From Syntrophobacteraceae bacterium (GTDB lineage: Bacteria; Desulfobacterota; Syntrophobacteria; Syntrophobacterales; Syntrophobacteraceae), in contig JABUEY010000031.1 of NCBI GenBank assembly GCA_013314815.1, positions 1-34,988 on the forward strand: a DNA stretch of 34,988 nt, in the 5' to 3' direction. A program made the position numbers and the translations under genes. Positions 8,123-17,609 of this stretch are shown here, piece by piece. Under the pieces are notes generated by a model. The model worked only from the letters and a program-made list of their open reading frames with translations, had not been told where the DNA came from and ran no database searches. The number at the start of each line of letters is the position of its first letter. Position 1 is the first letter of the stretch.

Positions 8123-8151
8123 TTGCTAAAACCCATTGACTATGCTAATAA
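8123..8151 (+). promoter_or_regulatory. Extended -10 promoter for leuS
   Basis: TTGCTA (8123-8128), 17-nt spacer, TAATAA (8146-8151), preceded by TGC, which makes an extended -10 element. The predicted start near 8158 gives a 90-nt leader before ATG 8247 and would drive leuS-lptE-holA. Confidence 0.6.
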
Positions 8152-8246
8152 ACCTGCTGTCCCGGTGGACGATGTCCGCTCGCCGGCAGCCCGGGCCGTG
8201 CCGCAGGCTATTGCGGGGTCATCGATCATGGAGAAAAGAGAAGCAT

Positions 8247-10736
8247 ATGGAATGGAAATATTCGCCCAAGAGCATTGAAAAAAAATGGCAGGAATACTGG
8301 GAAAGGGAAAGACTTTTTGAAGTCAGGGAAGATTCAGGCCGGGAAAAGTATTACCTCCTCGAAATGTTCCCGTATCCCTCCGGGCGGATCCATATGGGCC
8401 ATGTGCGCAATTATTCCATCGGCGACGTTGTGGCCCGCCACCTGCGCATGCGGGGCCTCAACGTACTGCATCCCATGGGCTGGGACGCCTTCGGCATGCC
8501 CGCCGAAAATGCGGCCATCAAGGCAAAGACTCATCCTGCCAAATGGACATATGACAATATCGACTACATGCGAAGCCAGTTGAAGAAGCTTGGATTCTCC
8601 TACGACTGGTCCCGTGAATTCGCCACCTGCGACGTTTCCTACTACCGATGGGAACAGCTCTTCTTTCTCCTGATGTACAGGAAAGGACTGGCCTACAAGC
8701 GCAGCGCCTATGTCAACTGGTGCAATACCTGCCAGACGGTTCTCGCCAATGAACAGGTGGAAGGTGGAGCCTGCTGGCGCTGCGATCAGCCGGTGATTCA
8801 GAAGCAGATGGAGCAGTGGTTCTTCAAGATTACGGATTACGCCGAAGAACTCCTTGATTACACGTATAAACTCCCGGGCTGGCCCGAACGGGTACTCACC
8901 ATGCAGCAGAACTGGATCGGCAAGAGCTTCGGGAGCAGGCTGGTCTTTCCACTCGAATCGGGCGACGGAGAGATCACGGTATTTACGACCCGGGCGGATA
9001 CGCTCTTCGGAGCCACTTTCATGAGCATCGCGCCTGAACATCCGCTGGTGACGAAGCTGTGCAGAGGCAAATCCCAGGAATCCGATGTGCTTCAATTCAT
9101 TGAACGGGCCAAGCAGGCAAAGCGCAGTGACCGGGAAGCGGACCTGCTCGAAAAGGAAGGCATCTTTACGGGCAGCCACTGCATCAACCCCGTCACCGGC
9201 CTGAAGATACCTGTCTATGTGGCCAATTTCGTATTGATGGAATACGGTACCGGTGCGGTCATGGCCGTACCCGCCCACGATCAGCGGGATTTCGAGTTTG
9301 CGGGAAAATACGGCCTTCCTGTAAAGGTGGTGATCCAGCCTGTCGATGCAGTGGATCCCCCGAAGGCGGAAGAACTCACCGCCGCTTTTGAAGAAGACGG
9401 CGTTCTCGTGAATTCGGATGCCTTCAGTGGAATGACTTCGGGTGAGGCTCGGGACGCCATCACGGCCTTTCTGGCCGAAAAGGGACTGGGAGAAACGACG
9501 GTACAATACCGCCTGCGCGACTGGGGAATATCGAGGCAGCGCTACTGGGGTGCCCCCATCCCCATCATATACTGTGACCGCTGCGGCACCGTTCCCGTGC
9601 CCGAGAAGGACCTGCCCGTGGTTCTTCCGACCGATGTCGCTCTTCTTGCCAGTGGAGCCTCCCCTCTTCCCGTGCACGAACCCTTCGTCAACACCGTCTG
9701 TCCCGAGTGTGGCGGTCCAGGCCGGCGGGAAACGGACACCATGGATACCTTCGTGGAATCGTCCTGGTATTTCGCCCGCTTCGCCTGTCCCGGGCACGAC
9801 ACCGGTCCGCTGGATTTGAGCAGGGTCGGGTACTGGATGCCCGTGGACCAGTACATCGGAGGTATCGAACATGCCGTGCTTCATCTTCTTTATTCCCGGT
9901 TTTTCGTCAAGGTACTCAGGGACATGGGTTACCTCGACGTGGACGAGCCGTTCCTCAACCTTCTCACCCAGGGCATGGTCATCAAGGATGGAGCCAAGAT
10001 GAGCAAGTCCAAGGGCAACGTGGTGGATCCCGACGAAATGATCGAGGCTTACGGAGCTGACACGGTGCGCCTCTTCTGCCTCTTCGCGTCCCCTCCCGAA
10101 AAGGACCTGGAATGGAGCGAACAGGGGGTCGAAGGATCCTTCCGATTCTTGTCCAGGATGTGGCGACTGGTCGCCGAAAACCGGGAAAAACTCCTTAAAG
10201 CGGTGAAGTACGACGGAGAAAGACGTCTTCCCACCCACCTTCTGGATCTTCACCGTAAGACCCACCAGACCATCAAGAAAGTCACCGACGACATCGGGGA
10301 ACGTTTTCATTTCAATACGGCCATTGCAGCGGTCATGGAACTCGTCAACCACATGTACCAGATCCTTGAGTCCCCGCCCGGGGACGATGAACTCTGGCCC
10401 GTCTTCAGGGAGGCCGTCGAAAGCATGATATTGCTTGTATCCCCCATCGTTCCGCACATCGCCGAAGAACTCTGGCACTCCATGGGATACACGGAAAGCG
10501 TTCTCCTGCAGCCCTGGCCGAAATGGCGGTCGGAAGCGCTGCAGTCCGAAGAGGTGCTTATCGTCGTGCAGGTGAACGGCAGGCTGAGAAGCAGGATTAC
10601 CGTGCCCGCCGATGCTTCGGCCGACCAGGTACAGCGGACCGCTCTCGAGGACCCGCGCATTCGGGAATTCATCTCGGGGAAGACGCCTCGCAAGGTGGTT
10701 GTCGTTCCGAACAGACTGGTAAACATCGTGGTTTGA
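8247..10736 (+). CDS. leuS: Leucyl-tRNA synthetase
   Basis: Charges tRNA-Leu with leucine in the cytoplasm. At 829 residues it is of usual bacterial length. Class I signatures are intact: [10 protein letters not shown] with HMGH at 49-52 (HIGH-type) and KMSKS near residue 584. A CxxC...CxxC zinc-ribbon pair (CNTC, CWRC) sits near 160-180. The CP1 editing domain carries [11 protein letters not shown] and [15 protein letters not shown], so post-transfer editing is expected. ATG 8247 is preferred because the family starts [12 protein letters not shown] at 8230-8233 is a somewhat distant SD. Upstream in-frame codons to 8136 do not look like LeuS. First gene of leuS-lptE-holA, a conserved order in proteobacteria. 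Confidence 0.98.
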   Translation: MEWKYSPKSIEKKWQEYWERERLFEVREDSGREKYYLLEMFPYPSGRIHMGHVRNYSIGDVVARHLRMRGLNVLHPMGWDAFGMPAENAAIKAKTHPAKWTYDNIDYMRSQLKKLGFSYDWSREFATCDVSYYRWEQLFFLLMYRKGLAYKRSAYVNWCNTCQTVLANEQVEGGACWRCDQPVIQKQMEQWFFKITDYAEELLDYTYKLPGWPERVLTMQQNWIGKSFGSRLVFPLESGDGEITVFTTRADTLFGATFMSIAPEHPLVTKLCRGKSQESDVLQFIERAKQAKRSDREADLLEKEGIFTGSHCINPVTGLKIPVYVANFVLMEYGTGAVMAVPAHDQRDFEFAGKYGLPVKVVIQPVDAVDPPKAEELTAAFEEDGVLVNSDAFSGMTSGEARDAITAFLAEKGLGETTVQYRLRDWGISRQRYWGAPIPIIYCDRCGTVPVPEKDLPVVLPTDVALLASGASPLPVHEPFVNTVCPECGGPGRRETDTMDTFVESSWYFARFACPGHDTGPLDLSRVGYWMPVDQYIGGIEHAVLHLLYSRFFVKVLRDMGYLDVDEPFLNLLTQGMVIKDGAKMSKSKGNVVDPDEMIEAYGADTVRLFCLFASPPEKDLEWSEQGVEGSFRFLSRMWRLVAENREKLLKAVKYDGERRLPTHLLDLHRKTHQTIKKVTDDIGERFHFNTAIAAVMELVNHMYQILESPPGDDELWPVFREAVESMILLVSPIVPHIAEELWHSMGYTESVLLQPWPKWRSEALQSEEVLIVVQVNGRLRSRITVPADASADQVQRTALEDPRIREFISGKTPRKVVVVPNRLVNIVV

Positions 10737-10828
10737 TTGAAACGGCGAATGCCCGGGAACCCGATGGACTGGAATCTTCCCTTAACCCGTTACCGGCAGC
10801 AGGGCAGAAAGAGGCTTAGACACCCTCC

Positions 10829-11377
10829 ATGAAAACCGGATTCATTGCCTTAACGGCGTTCGTTTTGCTCGTAACGGGCGGATGCGGTTATCACTTCACC
10901 GGTGAAGGACCCGGGCCGCGTCCCGGACTGAAGAGGATATCCATTCCCGTTTTCAAGAACAATACCAGTGAACCGGAACTGGGAGCCATCCTGGCGGGGG
11001 CACTGCGCAGGGAGTTTATGAAACGCGGCAACATGCAGTTGGTATCTTCAGAAGAAGCGGAAGCCGTATTCTGGGGAACGGTAACCAACATCTACGCCAC
11101 CCCGGTGGCTCACCGCGAACTTCCCATCACCTATGGAAAGCAGCTGGCCGTCGAAACCAGGCTCTACGTGGTTCTGGACATACGCTGTGTCGACCCGGGC
11201 ACGGGGAAGGTGCTTTGGCAGGACCCCAGCTTTACCTACTTCAGAGTCTATCAGCAGGTTCCCGACCCAGACAACCCGAGCACCATCGTCAGCTTCGACA
11301 ACCGCCGCCAGGCCCTCGAGGTGATATCGAGGGAAATGGCCGTCCGTATCCACGACCGGTTTCTCAGCAACTTCTGA
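10829..11377 (+). CDS. lptE: LPS-assembly lipoprotein LptE
   Basis: A 182-residue outer-membrane lipoprotein that would plug the LptD barrel and help place lipopolysaccharide in the outer leaflet. It has a lysine-bearing signal peptide and a lipobox-like VTGGC, with the modified cysteine at about residue 19; the -3 Thr is less usual than Leu. The mature start CGYHFTGEGP is the typical LptE 'CGY-F' opening, followed by ISIPVFKNNTSEPELG and repeated beta-rich segments. It lies between leuS and holA, the same neighbours as in Escherichia coli, which strongly supports the call. The SD is weak (GAGG at 10811-10814). Its presence implies an LPS-bearing cell. Confidence 0.9.
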   Translation: MKTGFIALTAFVLLVTGGCGYHFTGEGPGPRPGLKRISIPVFKNNTSEPELGAILAGALRREFMKRGNMQLVSSEEAEAVFWGTVTNIYATPVAHRELPITYGKQLAVETRLYVVLDIRCVDPGTGKVLWQDPSFTYFRVYQQVPDPDNPSTIVSFDNRRQALEVISREMAVRIHDRFLSNF

Positions 11378-11379
11378 CC

Positions 11380-12393
11380 ATGACGTCCCATGATTTCTCA
11401 AAACACCTGGAAACGACTCCCCCCGCTCAGGTCTATCTCTTCATAGGGGACTCGAGCCCTCTCATGGAGGAGGCCTGGCAAAAACTGGTCGAAAAAATCG
11501 TGCCCGCCGGCGCTCGACGATTCAACGGCGAACGCGTATCGGCGAAAGATTTTTCCGCTTCGGACATGGCGGCTCGACTGAGCACCCTCCCGATGTTCGG
11601 ATCCAGACAGCTGCTCATGGTCAAGGACTTCGAAGCCTGGTCCAAGGATCAGAAGAATATCCTGCTTCGGTATCTTTCAGCACCCTCCCCCACCGCGTGC
11701 CTTGTCCTCACCACGTCCGCAAAGAAGGGAATGGAGAACATCGTCTCAGCCGTGGAAGCCACGGGCCGTGTATTTCAGTTTCGTCCTCCGTCCGGGAGGG
11801 ATCTTCTCCGGTGGCTTCAGGACAGGGCAAAACGACTGGGAAAGACACTCGATGCGCGGGCGGCCCATTTCCTCGCCGAACATGCCGGTCCGGATCTTTT
11901 CGGTCTCGAGAGCGAACTGGATAAGCTTGTGGATTACACCGGAAAAAGCAAGACGATTCGGGTGGAAGATGTACGGCAGTCGGTGAGCTGCCGGCGCACA
12001 TTCTCGATCTTCGAACTTCTCGGCTATGTGGGCAGGCACCAAACCAGGCAGGCCGTCGAATCGCTCAGAAGCCTCCTGCTGGCCGGTGAGGCCCCCCTGG
12101 GCATCCTCGCCCTGCTCACCAGGCAGGTACGTCACCTGTGGCAGGTCAAAGACGCTCTCGAAGCCGGCATTCCCGCTTTACAGATCTCCAGGCAGTTGAA
12201 TCTTCCCCAGTTCGTCGTGAACACCTGCGCACAGCAGGCTCCCCTGATCTCGACGACAAGGCTGGCCGGAATGCATCATGCAATACGTGAGGCGGATGTG
12301 GCGATGAAGAGCACCAGATCCTCACCGGAACTGGTGCTCGAGATGCTCGTCCTGGAACTGTGCACCGAGAGGGACAGACCCGGCGGGTTCTGA
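11380..12393 (+). CDS. holA: DNA polymerase III subunit delta
   Basis: A 337-residue clamp-loader subunit that opens the beta clamp in the pol III complex. N-terminal VYLFIGDSSPLMEEA, the GSRQLLMVKDFEAW strand and C-terminal AEHAGPDLFGLESELDKLVDY with the LLGYVGRHQTRQAVESL collar region are characteristic of HolA. ATG 11380 starts 2 nt after the lptE stop and no clear SD is present, so translation is probably coupled to lptE; the frame upstream of this ATG lies inside lptE. The length is normal for the family. Confidence 0.92.
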   Translation: MTSHDFSKHLETTPPAQVYLFIGDSSPLMEEAWQKLVEKIVPAGARRFNGERVSAKDFSASDMAARLSTLPMFGSRQLLMVKDFEAWSKDQKNILLRYLSAPSPTACLVLTTSAKKGMENIVSAVEATGRVFQFRPPSGRDLLRWLQDRAKRLGKTLDARAAHFLAEHAGPDLFGLESELDKLVDYTGKSKTIRVEDVRQSVSCRRTFSIFELLGYVGRHQTRQAVESLRSLLLAGEAPLGILALLTRQVRHLWQVKDALEAGIPALQISRQLNLPQFVVNTCAQQAPLISTTRLAGMHHAIREADVAMKSTRSSPELVLEMLVLELCTERDRPGGF

Positions 12394-12404
12394 GGAAACA
12401 AAAC

Positions 12405-12430
12405 GCCCCCGGGAGCGGAACCCCGGGGGC
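12405..12430 (-). terminator. Intrinsic terminator of rpsT
   Basis: A 9-bp G+C stem (GCCCCCGGG at 12405-12413, CCCGGGGGC at 12422-12430) with an 8-nt loop. Read on the minus strand the stem is followed by GTTTTGTTT, a good U-tract, so it ends rpsT. On the plus strand it is followed by AGGATGG, so it would only weakly end the convergent holA transcript. Confidence 0.8.
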
Positions 12431-12456
12431 AGGATGGATCTCCAAAGCGCGTCGGG

Positions 12457-12723
12457 TTAGGATGCGAGCGCGTTTACCTTGCGGGAAAGCCTGGAAATCT
12501 TCCGTGAGGCATTGTTCTTGTGAATCACGCCCTTGGCGGCGGTCTTATCGATGACCGCTATGGCTTCCTTCAGTTTTTCGAGAGCGAGTTCCCGGGAATT
12601 GGATGCCAGCGCTTCCTGAACACTCTTGATCACATTCTTCATACGGGTTTTGCGCGCACGATTGCGAATACGGCGCTCCTCGCTCTGCCTGGCCCGTTTA
12701 ATGGCTGATTTATGGTTCGCCAA
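12457..12723 (-). CDS. rpsT: 30S ribosomal protein S20 (TTG start)
   Basis: An 88-residue basic protein, starting MANHKSAIKRARQSEERRIRN and ending in KISRLSRKVNALAS, a clear S20 that binds 16S rRNA early in 30S assembly. The start codon is TTG (12723-12721), with GAGGAG (12737-12732) 8 nt upstream. In Escherichia coli rpsT also begins with UUG, and that start takes part in autogenous control by S20; the same arrangement here is seen in the sequence, and the regulation is inference. It has its own strong promoter and terminator. Confidence 0.97.
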   Translation of the reverse strand: MANHKSAIKRARQSEERRIRNRARKTRMKNVIKSVQEALASNSRELALEKLKEAIAVIDKTAAKGVIHKNNASRKISRLSRKVNALAS

Positions 12724-12814
12724 GTTAAGATCTCCTCTTCATGTGCTTTAAGGTCTTGATTCCCTTCCCTCACGGACGATCATCCCGCGTCCGAAGCGTT
12801 CAAACAGACTTGAT

Positions 12815-12844
12815 AATATACCTCTGCCGTCCCACATATGTCAA
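12815..12844 (-). promoter_or_regulatory. Strong sigma-70 promoter for rpsT
   Basis: On the minus strand TTGACA (12844-12839, perfect), 18-nt spacer, TATATT (12820-12815, five of six). The predicted start near 12808 gives a leader of about 85 nt before the TTG start of S20. Confidence 0.8.
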
Positions 12845-12868
12845 GCCGGATTTGGCGACCGGAACAAA

Positions 12869-12882
12869 GGCGGGGATCCGCC
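12869..12882 (-). terminator. Weak terminator after greA
   Basis: On the minus strand GGCGG, loop ATCC, CCGCC (12882-12869), followed by TTTGTTCC, 10 nt past the greA stop. The stem is only 5 bp, so readthrough into rpsT is possible. Confidence 0.45.
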
Positions 12883-12892
12883 CGGGAGATTT

Positions 12893-13363
12893 CTAATTGT
12901 TGACTTCAAGGATTTCGATGCTCCTGATGCCTTTTGGAGTCTGGACCCTGACTTCTTCGCCCTCTTCCTTGCCGATCAGGGCCTTTCCCAGAGGAGCGGT
13001 CACGGAGATAGTCCCCGCCAGCACATCCGCCTCGTAGGGTCCGACGAGGGTGTAGCTTGTGACTTCTCCTGTCTCCGCATCCTCCACCACGACCCTTGAA
13101 CCAAAGATCACCTTACCGTTGTCTGAATCGGACGGTTCTATAATCTCGCATTGCGCCAGTTTCTGGGATATATCCTGAATGCGCCCTTCGATCATCGCCT
13201 GCTTTTCCTTCGCCGCTTCATACTCGGCATTCTCGGAAATGTCCCCGTGAGCGCGCGCCTCCTCGATCGCCTTGATGACCGAAGGCCTTTCTTCCTTCTG
13301 AAGCCTCTGCAGCTCGTTTTTCAGTCGTTCGTAACCTTCCTTGGTGATCGGAACTCTTCGCAT
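12893..13363 (-). CDS. greA: Transcription elongation factor GreA
   Basis: A 156-residue factor that inserts its coiled coil into the RNA-polymerase secondary channel and stimulates cleavage of backtracked RNA. The N-terminal coiled coil bears the acidic tip DISENAEYEAAKEKQ, with the D and E residues needed for cleavage. The C-terminal FKBP-like domain includes FGSRVVVEDAETGEV and PLGKALIGKEEGEEVRVQTP. ATG 13363 (MRRVPITKEGY) matches the family start and has GGGGGAGG just upstream, though close; an in-frame codon 24 nt upstream is less likely. Divergent from pyrB. Confidence 0.96.
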   Translation of the reverse strand: MRRVPITKEGYERLKNELQRLQKEERPSVIKAIEEARAHGDISENAEYEAAKEKQAMIEGRIQDISQKLAQCEIIEPSDSDNGKVIFGSRVVVEDAETGEVTSYTLVGPYEADVLAGTISVTAPLGKALIGKEEGEEVRVQTPKGIRSIEILEVNN

Positions 13364-13395
13364 GAACCTCCCCCTTCCTCGAATCATTGCGCATT

Positions 13396-13424
13396 CATTT
13401 AATAATATTATCCTTTTCTGTCAA
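13396..13424 (-). promoter_or_regulatory. Probable sigma-70 promoter for greA
   Basis: On the minus strand a perfect TTGACA (13424-13419) and, after 17 nt, TAAATG (13401-13396), within a very AT-rich run. The -35 is excellent; the -10 is less certain because several TA-rich hexamers overlap. Confidence 0.55.
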
Positions 13425-13604
13425 GTTTGAACCGTATCATCGAATCGCTTTTGCCTCATGCGGTGCCCGTCCGGGCGGCTTTGCCTCCTGCGGAGATTTT
13501 GTCTGAATCCGCTGAATTCATTGGCGGTATCCTTTCGTCTCGTGCTAGATTATGCTCCAAAATCGGCGGGATTTTCTTTCTTCAAGAAACGATGGGGATC
13601 TTCC

Positions 13605-14522
13605 ATGTCCTTCAAAAGAAAAGACCTTCTGGGAATACGTGATCTCGAAGTCGATGAAATCGAACACATCCTCGAAATGGCGGCATCTCTCAAGGAAATC
13701 AACACGAGGACGATCAAGAAAGTACCCACCTTGAGGGGCAAGACCGTTATCCACCTGTTTTACGAACCGAGCACGCGTACGAGGACATCCTTCGACATTG
13801 CGGCCAAACGGTTGAGTGCCGACACATACAGCATCACTGCATCGGCCAGTTCCCTCGTGAAAGGGGAAACCCTGCTCGATACCCTGAAGAACCTCGAAGC
13901 GATGAAACCCGACATTTTCGTCATCCGGCACACCGCCTCGGGTACTCCGCACCGCATGGCCAGGCATACCAGCGCCTCGGTGATCAATGCCGGAGACGGT
14001 ATGCACGAGCATCCTTCTCAGGCGCTCCTGGATATGATGACGATCCTCGAACACAAGAAACGCCTCGAGGGACTCAACGTGCTCATCGTGGGTGACATCA
14101 CTCACAGCCGGGTCGCCCGCTCCAATATCTGGGGACTAGGCAAGATGGGGGCAAAGGTGATCCTCTGCGGGCCGAAGACTCTCATCCCGCCGGAGATCGA
14201 AAGCCTTGGAGTCCAGGTATGCTATCGTGTGGAAGAGGCCATCGCCGATGCCGACGTGATCATGGTGCTCCGCCTTCAGAAGGAACGCCAGCAGCAGATG
14301 CTCCTGCCTTCCCTGCGCGAGTATTCCATCTATTACGGCATCAACCGCGAGAGGCTCGGCAAGGCAAAACAGGACGTGCTGATCATGCATCCCGGACCGA
14401 TGAACAGAGGTGTGGAAATCAGCCCCGACGTGGCGGACGGACCTCACTCGGTCATTTTGGACCAGGTGACGAACGGAGTCGCCGTCCGCATGGCTCTGCT
14501 CTATCTCCTGGGGCAGAAGTAA
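13605..14522 (+). CDS. pyrB: Aspartate carbamoyltransferase catalytic subunit
   Basis: Condenses carbamoyl phosphate with aspartate, the first committed step of pyrimidine synthesis. At 305 residues it matches the catalytic chain. The carbamoyl-phosphate site STRTRTSF (56-63), the [10 protein letters not shown] loop with its catalytic Lys, IRH...H and the late [11 protein letters not shown] motif are all present. ATG 13605 ([11 protein letters not shown]) is chosen from family alignment; a GATGGGG lies upstream. No pyrI or pyrR is adjacent, and the following gene is pyrC. An extended -10-like TGCTAGATT near 13545 could be its promoter, but this is weak. Confidence 0.96.
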   Translation: MSFKRKDLLGIRDLEVDEIEHILEMAASLKEINTRTIKKVPTLRGKTVIHLFYEPSTRTRTSFDIAAKRLSADTYSITASASSLVKGETLLDTLKNLEAMKPDIFVIRHTASGTPHRMARHTSASVINAGDGMHEHPSQALLDMMTILEHKKRLEGLNVLIVGDITHSRVARSNIWGLGKMGAKVILCGPKTLIPPEIESLGVQVCYRVEEAIADADVIMVLRLQKERQQQMLLPSLREYSIYYGINRERLGKAKQDVLIMHPGPMNRGVEISPDVADGPHSVILDQVTNGVAVRMALLYLLGQK

Positions 14523-14616
14523 GCAATCCGTCTTCCTGTTGAAATCCGTTTCCGTCAAGACCGGAGGTCGGGCGGTGAGCCGACGTCTTCCGGCCTGGTT
14601 TCAAGGAGCCTGTCTT

Positions 14617-15930
14617 ATGGTGAATGGAGAAGAACACGAAGGCAACTGGATTCTTCGAAACGGAAGAGTCCTGGATCCTGAACGCGGCCTCGACAAGGTT
14701 TGTGATGTTCTCGTCCTGGGCGGCCGCCTCGTGGATATCAGCCCGCATTTCGACCTTCCGTCCGACCGGCTGTCCGAAATCAAGGAAATCGATGCAGCCG
14801 GCAAGTGGGTTGTGCCGGCATTTGTGGACATGCACGTCCACCTGAGAGAACCGGGGGAAGAATACAAGGAAACCATCGAAACGGGAACACGGGCCGCGGT
14901 TGCGGGAGGCTACGCCGCCGTAGCCTGCATGCCCAACACTCGACCCGTCAACGACTGTGCAGCGGTGACCGAATTCATCCTCGATCGAGCGCGCACTCGA
15001 GGCTCCTGTCATGTCTGTCCCGTGGGAGCCATCACCAGCGGGCTAAAGGGAGAAAACCTTTCGGAATTCGGAGAACTGCGGGATTCCGGTGCCGTCGCCG
15101 TATCCGACGACGGTCGTCCGGTCATGTCCAGCATGATGATGCGCAGAGCACTCGAATATGCAAAAACCTTCGGGCTCCTGGTCATCAGTCATGCAGAAGA
15201 CCTGGCACTCTCGGCAGGCGGACTGATGAACGAAGGGCCGATCTCCACCCTGCTCGGACTGCGGGGAATACCCGCGGCAGCGGAGGAAATCATGATCGCC
15301 CGGGACCTGATCCTTGCTGAAACGACAGGATGCAGGCTGCATGTCGCTCACGTCAGCACCGAAGGCTCCGTCCGGCTGATCCGCGAAGCCAGGAAGCGGG
15401 GAATACCCGTGACGGCCGAAACGGCTCCACACTATTTTACCCTCACCGACGACCTGCTCATGACCTTCGACACGGTGTACAAGGTGAATCCTCCCATAAG
15501 GACTTCCAGAGACGTCCAGGCAATCAGGGAAGGACTGGCGGATGGCACCATCGACGCCATTGCCACAGACCATGCACCCCACAGTGCCGTCGAGAAGGAT
15601 ACGGAATTCGAGTATGCGGCAAACGGGATCATCGGCCTTGAATCCGCTCTCCCCTTGATTCTCGCCCTGGTACGTGAAGGAATCCTGTCTCCCCTGGACG
15701 CCATGGCCAAGGTATCCTGCAACCCCTCGCGCATCCTGGGCGTGCCTTTCGGGCGCTTTCGAACGGGCGCCGCGGCTTGCGTGACCATCGTAGACCCCGA
15801 TATATCCTATGTATTGGATGCTGATTCGTTTTTTTCGAAAAGCCGCAACTGCCCTTTCCACGGGCACACCATGCAGGGTCAGGTTGTGATGACTTTTGTT
15901 GATGGGAAACTCGCTTTTTCCCGAATATAG
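14617..15930 (+). CDS. pyrC: Dihydroorotase (class I, PyrC/AllB type)
   Basis: Cyclises carbamoyl aspartate to dihydroorotate, the step after pyrB. 437 residues. Metal-binding DMHVHLREPG is at 71-80, EETGTRAA-type helix sequence follows, then CMPNT, HAED, HVST and the catalytic Asp in TDHAPH (D318). These define the long class I dihydroorotase. ATG 14617 has AAGGAG at 14603-14608 with 8-nt spacing, so it is preferred to the in-frame ATG at 14539. The 94-nt gap from pyrB and same orientation suggest one operon. Confidence 0.95.
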   Translation: MVNGEEHEGNWILRNGRVLDPERGLDKVCDVLVLGGRLVDISPHFDLPSDRLSEIKEIDAAGKWVVPAFVDMHVHLREPGEEYKETIETGTRAAVAGGYAAVACMPNTRPVNDCAAVTEFILDRARTRGSCHVCPVGAITSGLKGENLSEFGELRDSGAVAVSDDGRPVMSSMMMRRALEYAKTFGLLVISHAEDLALSAGGLMNEGPISTLLGLRGIPAAAEEIMIARDLILAETTGCRLHVAHVSTEGSVRLIREARKRGIPVTAETAPHYFTLTDDLLMTFDTVYKVNPPIRTSRDVQAIREGLADGTIDAIATDHAPHSAVEKDTEFEYAANGIIGLESALPLILALVREGILSPLDAMAKVSCNPSRILGVPFGRFRTGAAACVTIVDPDISYVLDADSFFSKSRNCPFHGHTMQGQVVMTFVDGKLAFSRI

Positions 15931-16059
15931 AGTTGTGAGCCGTCGGCCTTTTGATCCGACAGGAAACACTCGGTCGAGACAAGCGACAAGAACGATCCGA
16001 TGCGGTTCCGTTATGCTCCCTGACGTTCATTCCCCTGCAACCGGACCTTGCGAAGAAGA

Positions 16060-17454
16060 ATGAATTCCTGCCAGGCAAACCCCGGGAAGATTCTGATCGT
16101 CGACGACGAAAAGAGCATGCGTGAGTTCCTGGAGATCATGCTGCTCAAGGACGGCTACCAGGTACACACGGCAGACAGCGGCCAGAGTGCCCTGGAAGCC
16201 ATTCAGCGGGACAGCTTCGATATGCTCATCACGGATATCCGCATGAAGCCCGTCAACGGCCTGGACGTACTCAAACAGTGCAAGGCGGTCTCTCCGGGCA
16301 CGGTGGTCATCATCATCTCCGCTTATGCCAGCACCGAAACAGCCGTGGCTGCAATGAAGGAAGGAGCATACGACTACCTTCCCAAGCCCTTCAAGGTCGA
16401 TGAAATACGTTCGGTCATCGAGGGGGCTTTCAGGAACAGGGGAGCAGAAAAAGTCACGAATCCGCAGGAAGGGCCCTTCTACTTCGGATGCCTCATCGGA
16501 GAAAGCCCGGCCATGCGAAAAGTTTACGAACTCATTCAGCGGGTGGCGGCCACCAACAGCAACGTGCTGATCACGGGTGAAAGCGGCACGGGAAAGGAGC
16601 TTGTGGCAAAGGCCATTCACCGCCAGAGCCCCCGCAACGGGGAACCCTTTGTGGTGGTGAACTGTGCCGGGGTCCCGGAATCACTTATCGAAAGCGAATT
16701 GTTCGGATACAAGAAGGGTGCTTTCACGGGAGCTTCAACCACGCGCAAGGGCATGGTGGAAACGGCCCAGGGCGGGACCCTCTTTCTGGACGAGATCGGC
16801 GAACTGTCCATGGCCCTCCAGGTCAAAATACTGCGCCTGGTCCAGGAGAAAACCATCCGGATGATCGGGGGAACCGAGGATATCTCCGTCGATGTGAGGA
16901 TCATCTCCGCCACCAACCGGGACCTCGAAGAGATGGTCATCGAAAACAAGTTCCGCGAAGACCTCTACTACCGGTTGAATGTCCTCCCCATCCGGATCCC
17001 TCCACTCAGGGAAAGGCCCATGGACATCCAGATCCTTGCTCAGCACTTCCTTTCCAGGTTCAGCAGGGAGTTCGGCAAGGACATCCACAAGCTCTCGTCC
17101 TATGCCATGGACATCCTGAAAAACTATGACTTTCCGGGAAATGTCCGGGAACTGGAACACATCATCGAAAGAGGCGTTGCACTCGAATCTTCGAGCATCA
17201 TTCTGCCGGACAGCCTGACCCTCTCCACGTACAAGCGATCTCGAAACGATCCCCCCCCATGCACCGCAATGAACCTGCCGCCCGAAGGCATCGACCTGGA
17301 TCGCTACCTGATGGAAATAGAAAGGAAGATGCTTCACCAGGCCCTGCAGGCTACTCGCGGCATAAAGCACAAGGCCGCGGGATTGCTGGGTATCACCTTC
17401 AGATCGTTTCGATATCGCCTGATCAAGTACGGAATGGAATCGGGGGAAGAGTAG
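16060..17454 (+). CDS. Sigma-54-dependent response regulator, PilR/NtrC type
   Basis: A 464-residue activator. Receiver domain 10-125 with acidic pair D15-D16, phospho-acceptor D59 in LITDIRM and K109 in LPKPFK. AAA+ domain with Walker A GESGTGKE (173-180), the sigma-54 contact loop GAFTGA (220-225) and Walker B LFLDEIGE (241-248), all intact. The Fis-type helix-turn-helix at the C terminus (KHKAAGLLGITFRSFRYRL) is very close to that of PilR. The cognate kinase is not adjacent. ATG 16060 follows an in-frame TTG at 16048, and the SD is poor for both. Targets may be pili or surface genes, but that is inference from the helix-turn-helix alone. Confidence 0.92.
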   Translation: MNSCQANPGKILIVDDEKSMREFLEIMLLKDGYQVHTADSGQSALEAIQRDSFDMLITDIRMKPVNGLDVLKQCKAVSPGTVVIIISAYASTETAVAAMKEGAYDYLPKPFKVDEIRSVIEGAFRNRGAEKVTNPQEGPFYFGCLIGESPAMRKVYELIQRVAATNSNVLITGESGTGKELVAKAIHRQSPRNGEPFVVVNCAGVPESLIESELFGYKKGAFTGASTTRKGMVETAQGGTLFLDEIGELSMALQVKILRLVQEKTIRMIGGTEDISVDVRIISATNRDLEEMVIENKFREDLYYRLNVLPIRIPPLRERPMDIQILAQHFLSRFSREFGKDIHKLSSYAMDILKNYDFPGNVRELEHIIERGVALESSSIILPDSLTLSTYKRSRNDPPPCTAMNLPPEGIDLDRYLMEIERKMLHQALQATRGIKHKAAGLLGITFRSFRYRLIKYGMESGEE

Positions 17455-17520
17455 CTCCGTTCCCATTGACGAATCGGAATGCCCTCGAGATTCCCGATCC
17501 AGGCTTTCGGCCGCACAGCC

Positions 17521-17551
17521 GCCGGCTTCCCGTTTTCCGGGCCGGGTTTTT
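17521..17551 (+). terminator. Intrinsic terminator after the sigma-54 regulator
   Basis: Stem CCGGC (17522-17526) with GCCGG (17541-17545), extended internally by CCG/CGG pairs, then five T residues at 17547-17551. It lies about 65 nt past the regulator stop, in the gap before the convergent AEC permease gene. Confidence 0.6.
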
Positions 17552-17609
17552 CCCGTGTCCTTCTCCCCCGAACTTCCCGTTCCGTTCCTCGATCGGCGGT
17601 CTTGCACGC

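Larger units (their letters stand above)
7985..8246. other. Intergenic region before leuS
   Basis: Holds the hairpin at 7997-8020, the extended -10 promoter at 8123-8151 and a leader of about 90 nt with a small stem (CCGCA...TGCGG near 8200-8216). No T-box features or gene were recognised. Confidence 0.5.

Noticed and set aside
8334-10478. Long minus-strand open frame opposite leuS
   Set aside because: It is an antisense shadow of leuS codon use, with no family motifs or ribosome binding site.
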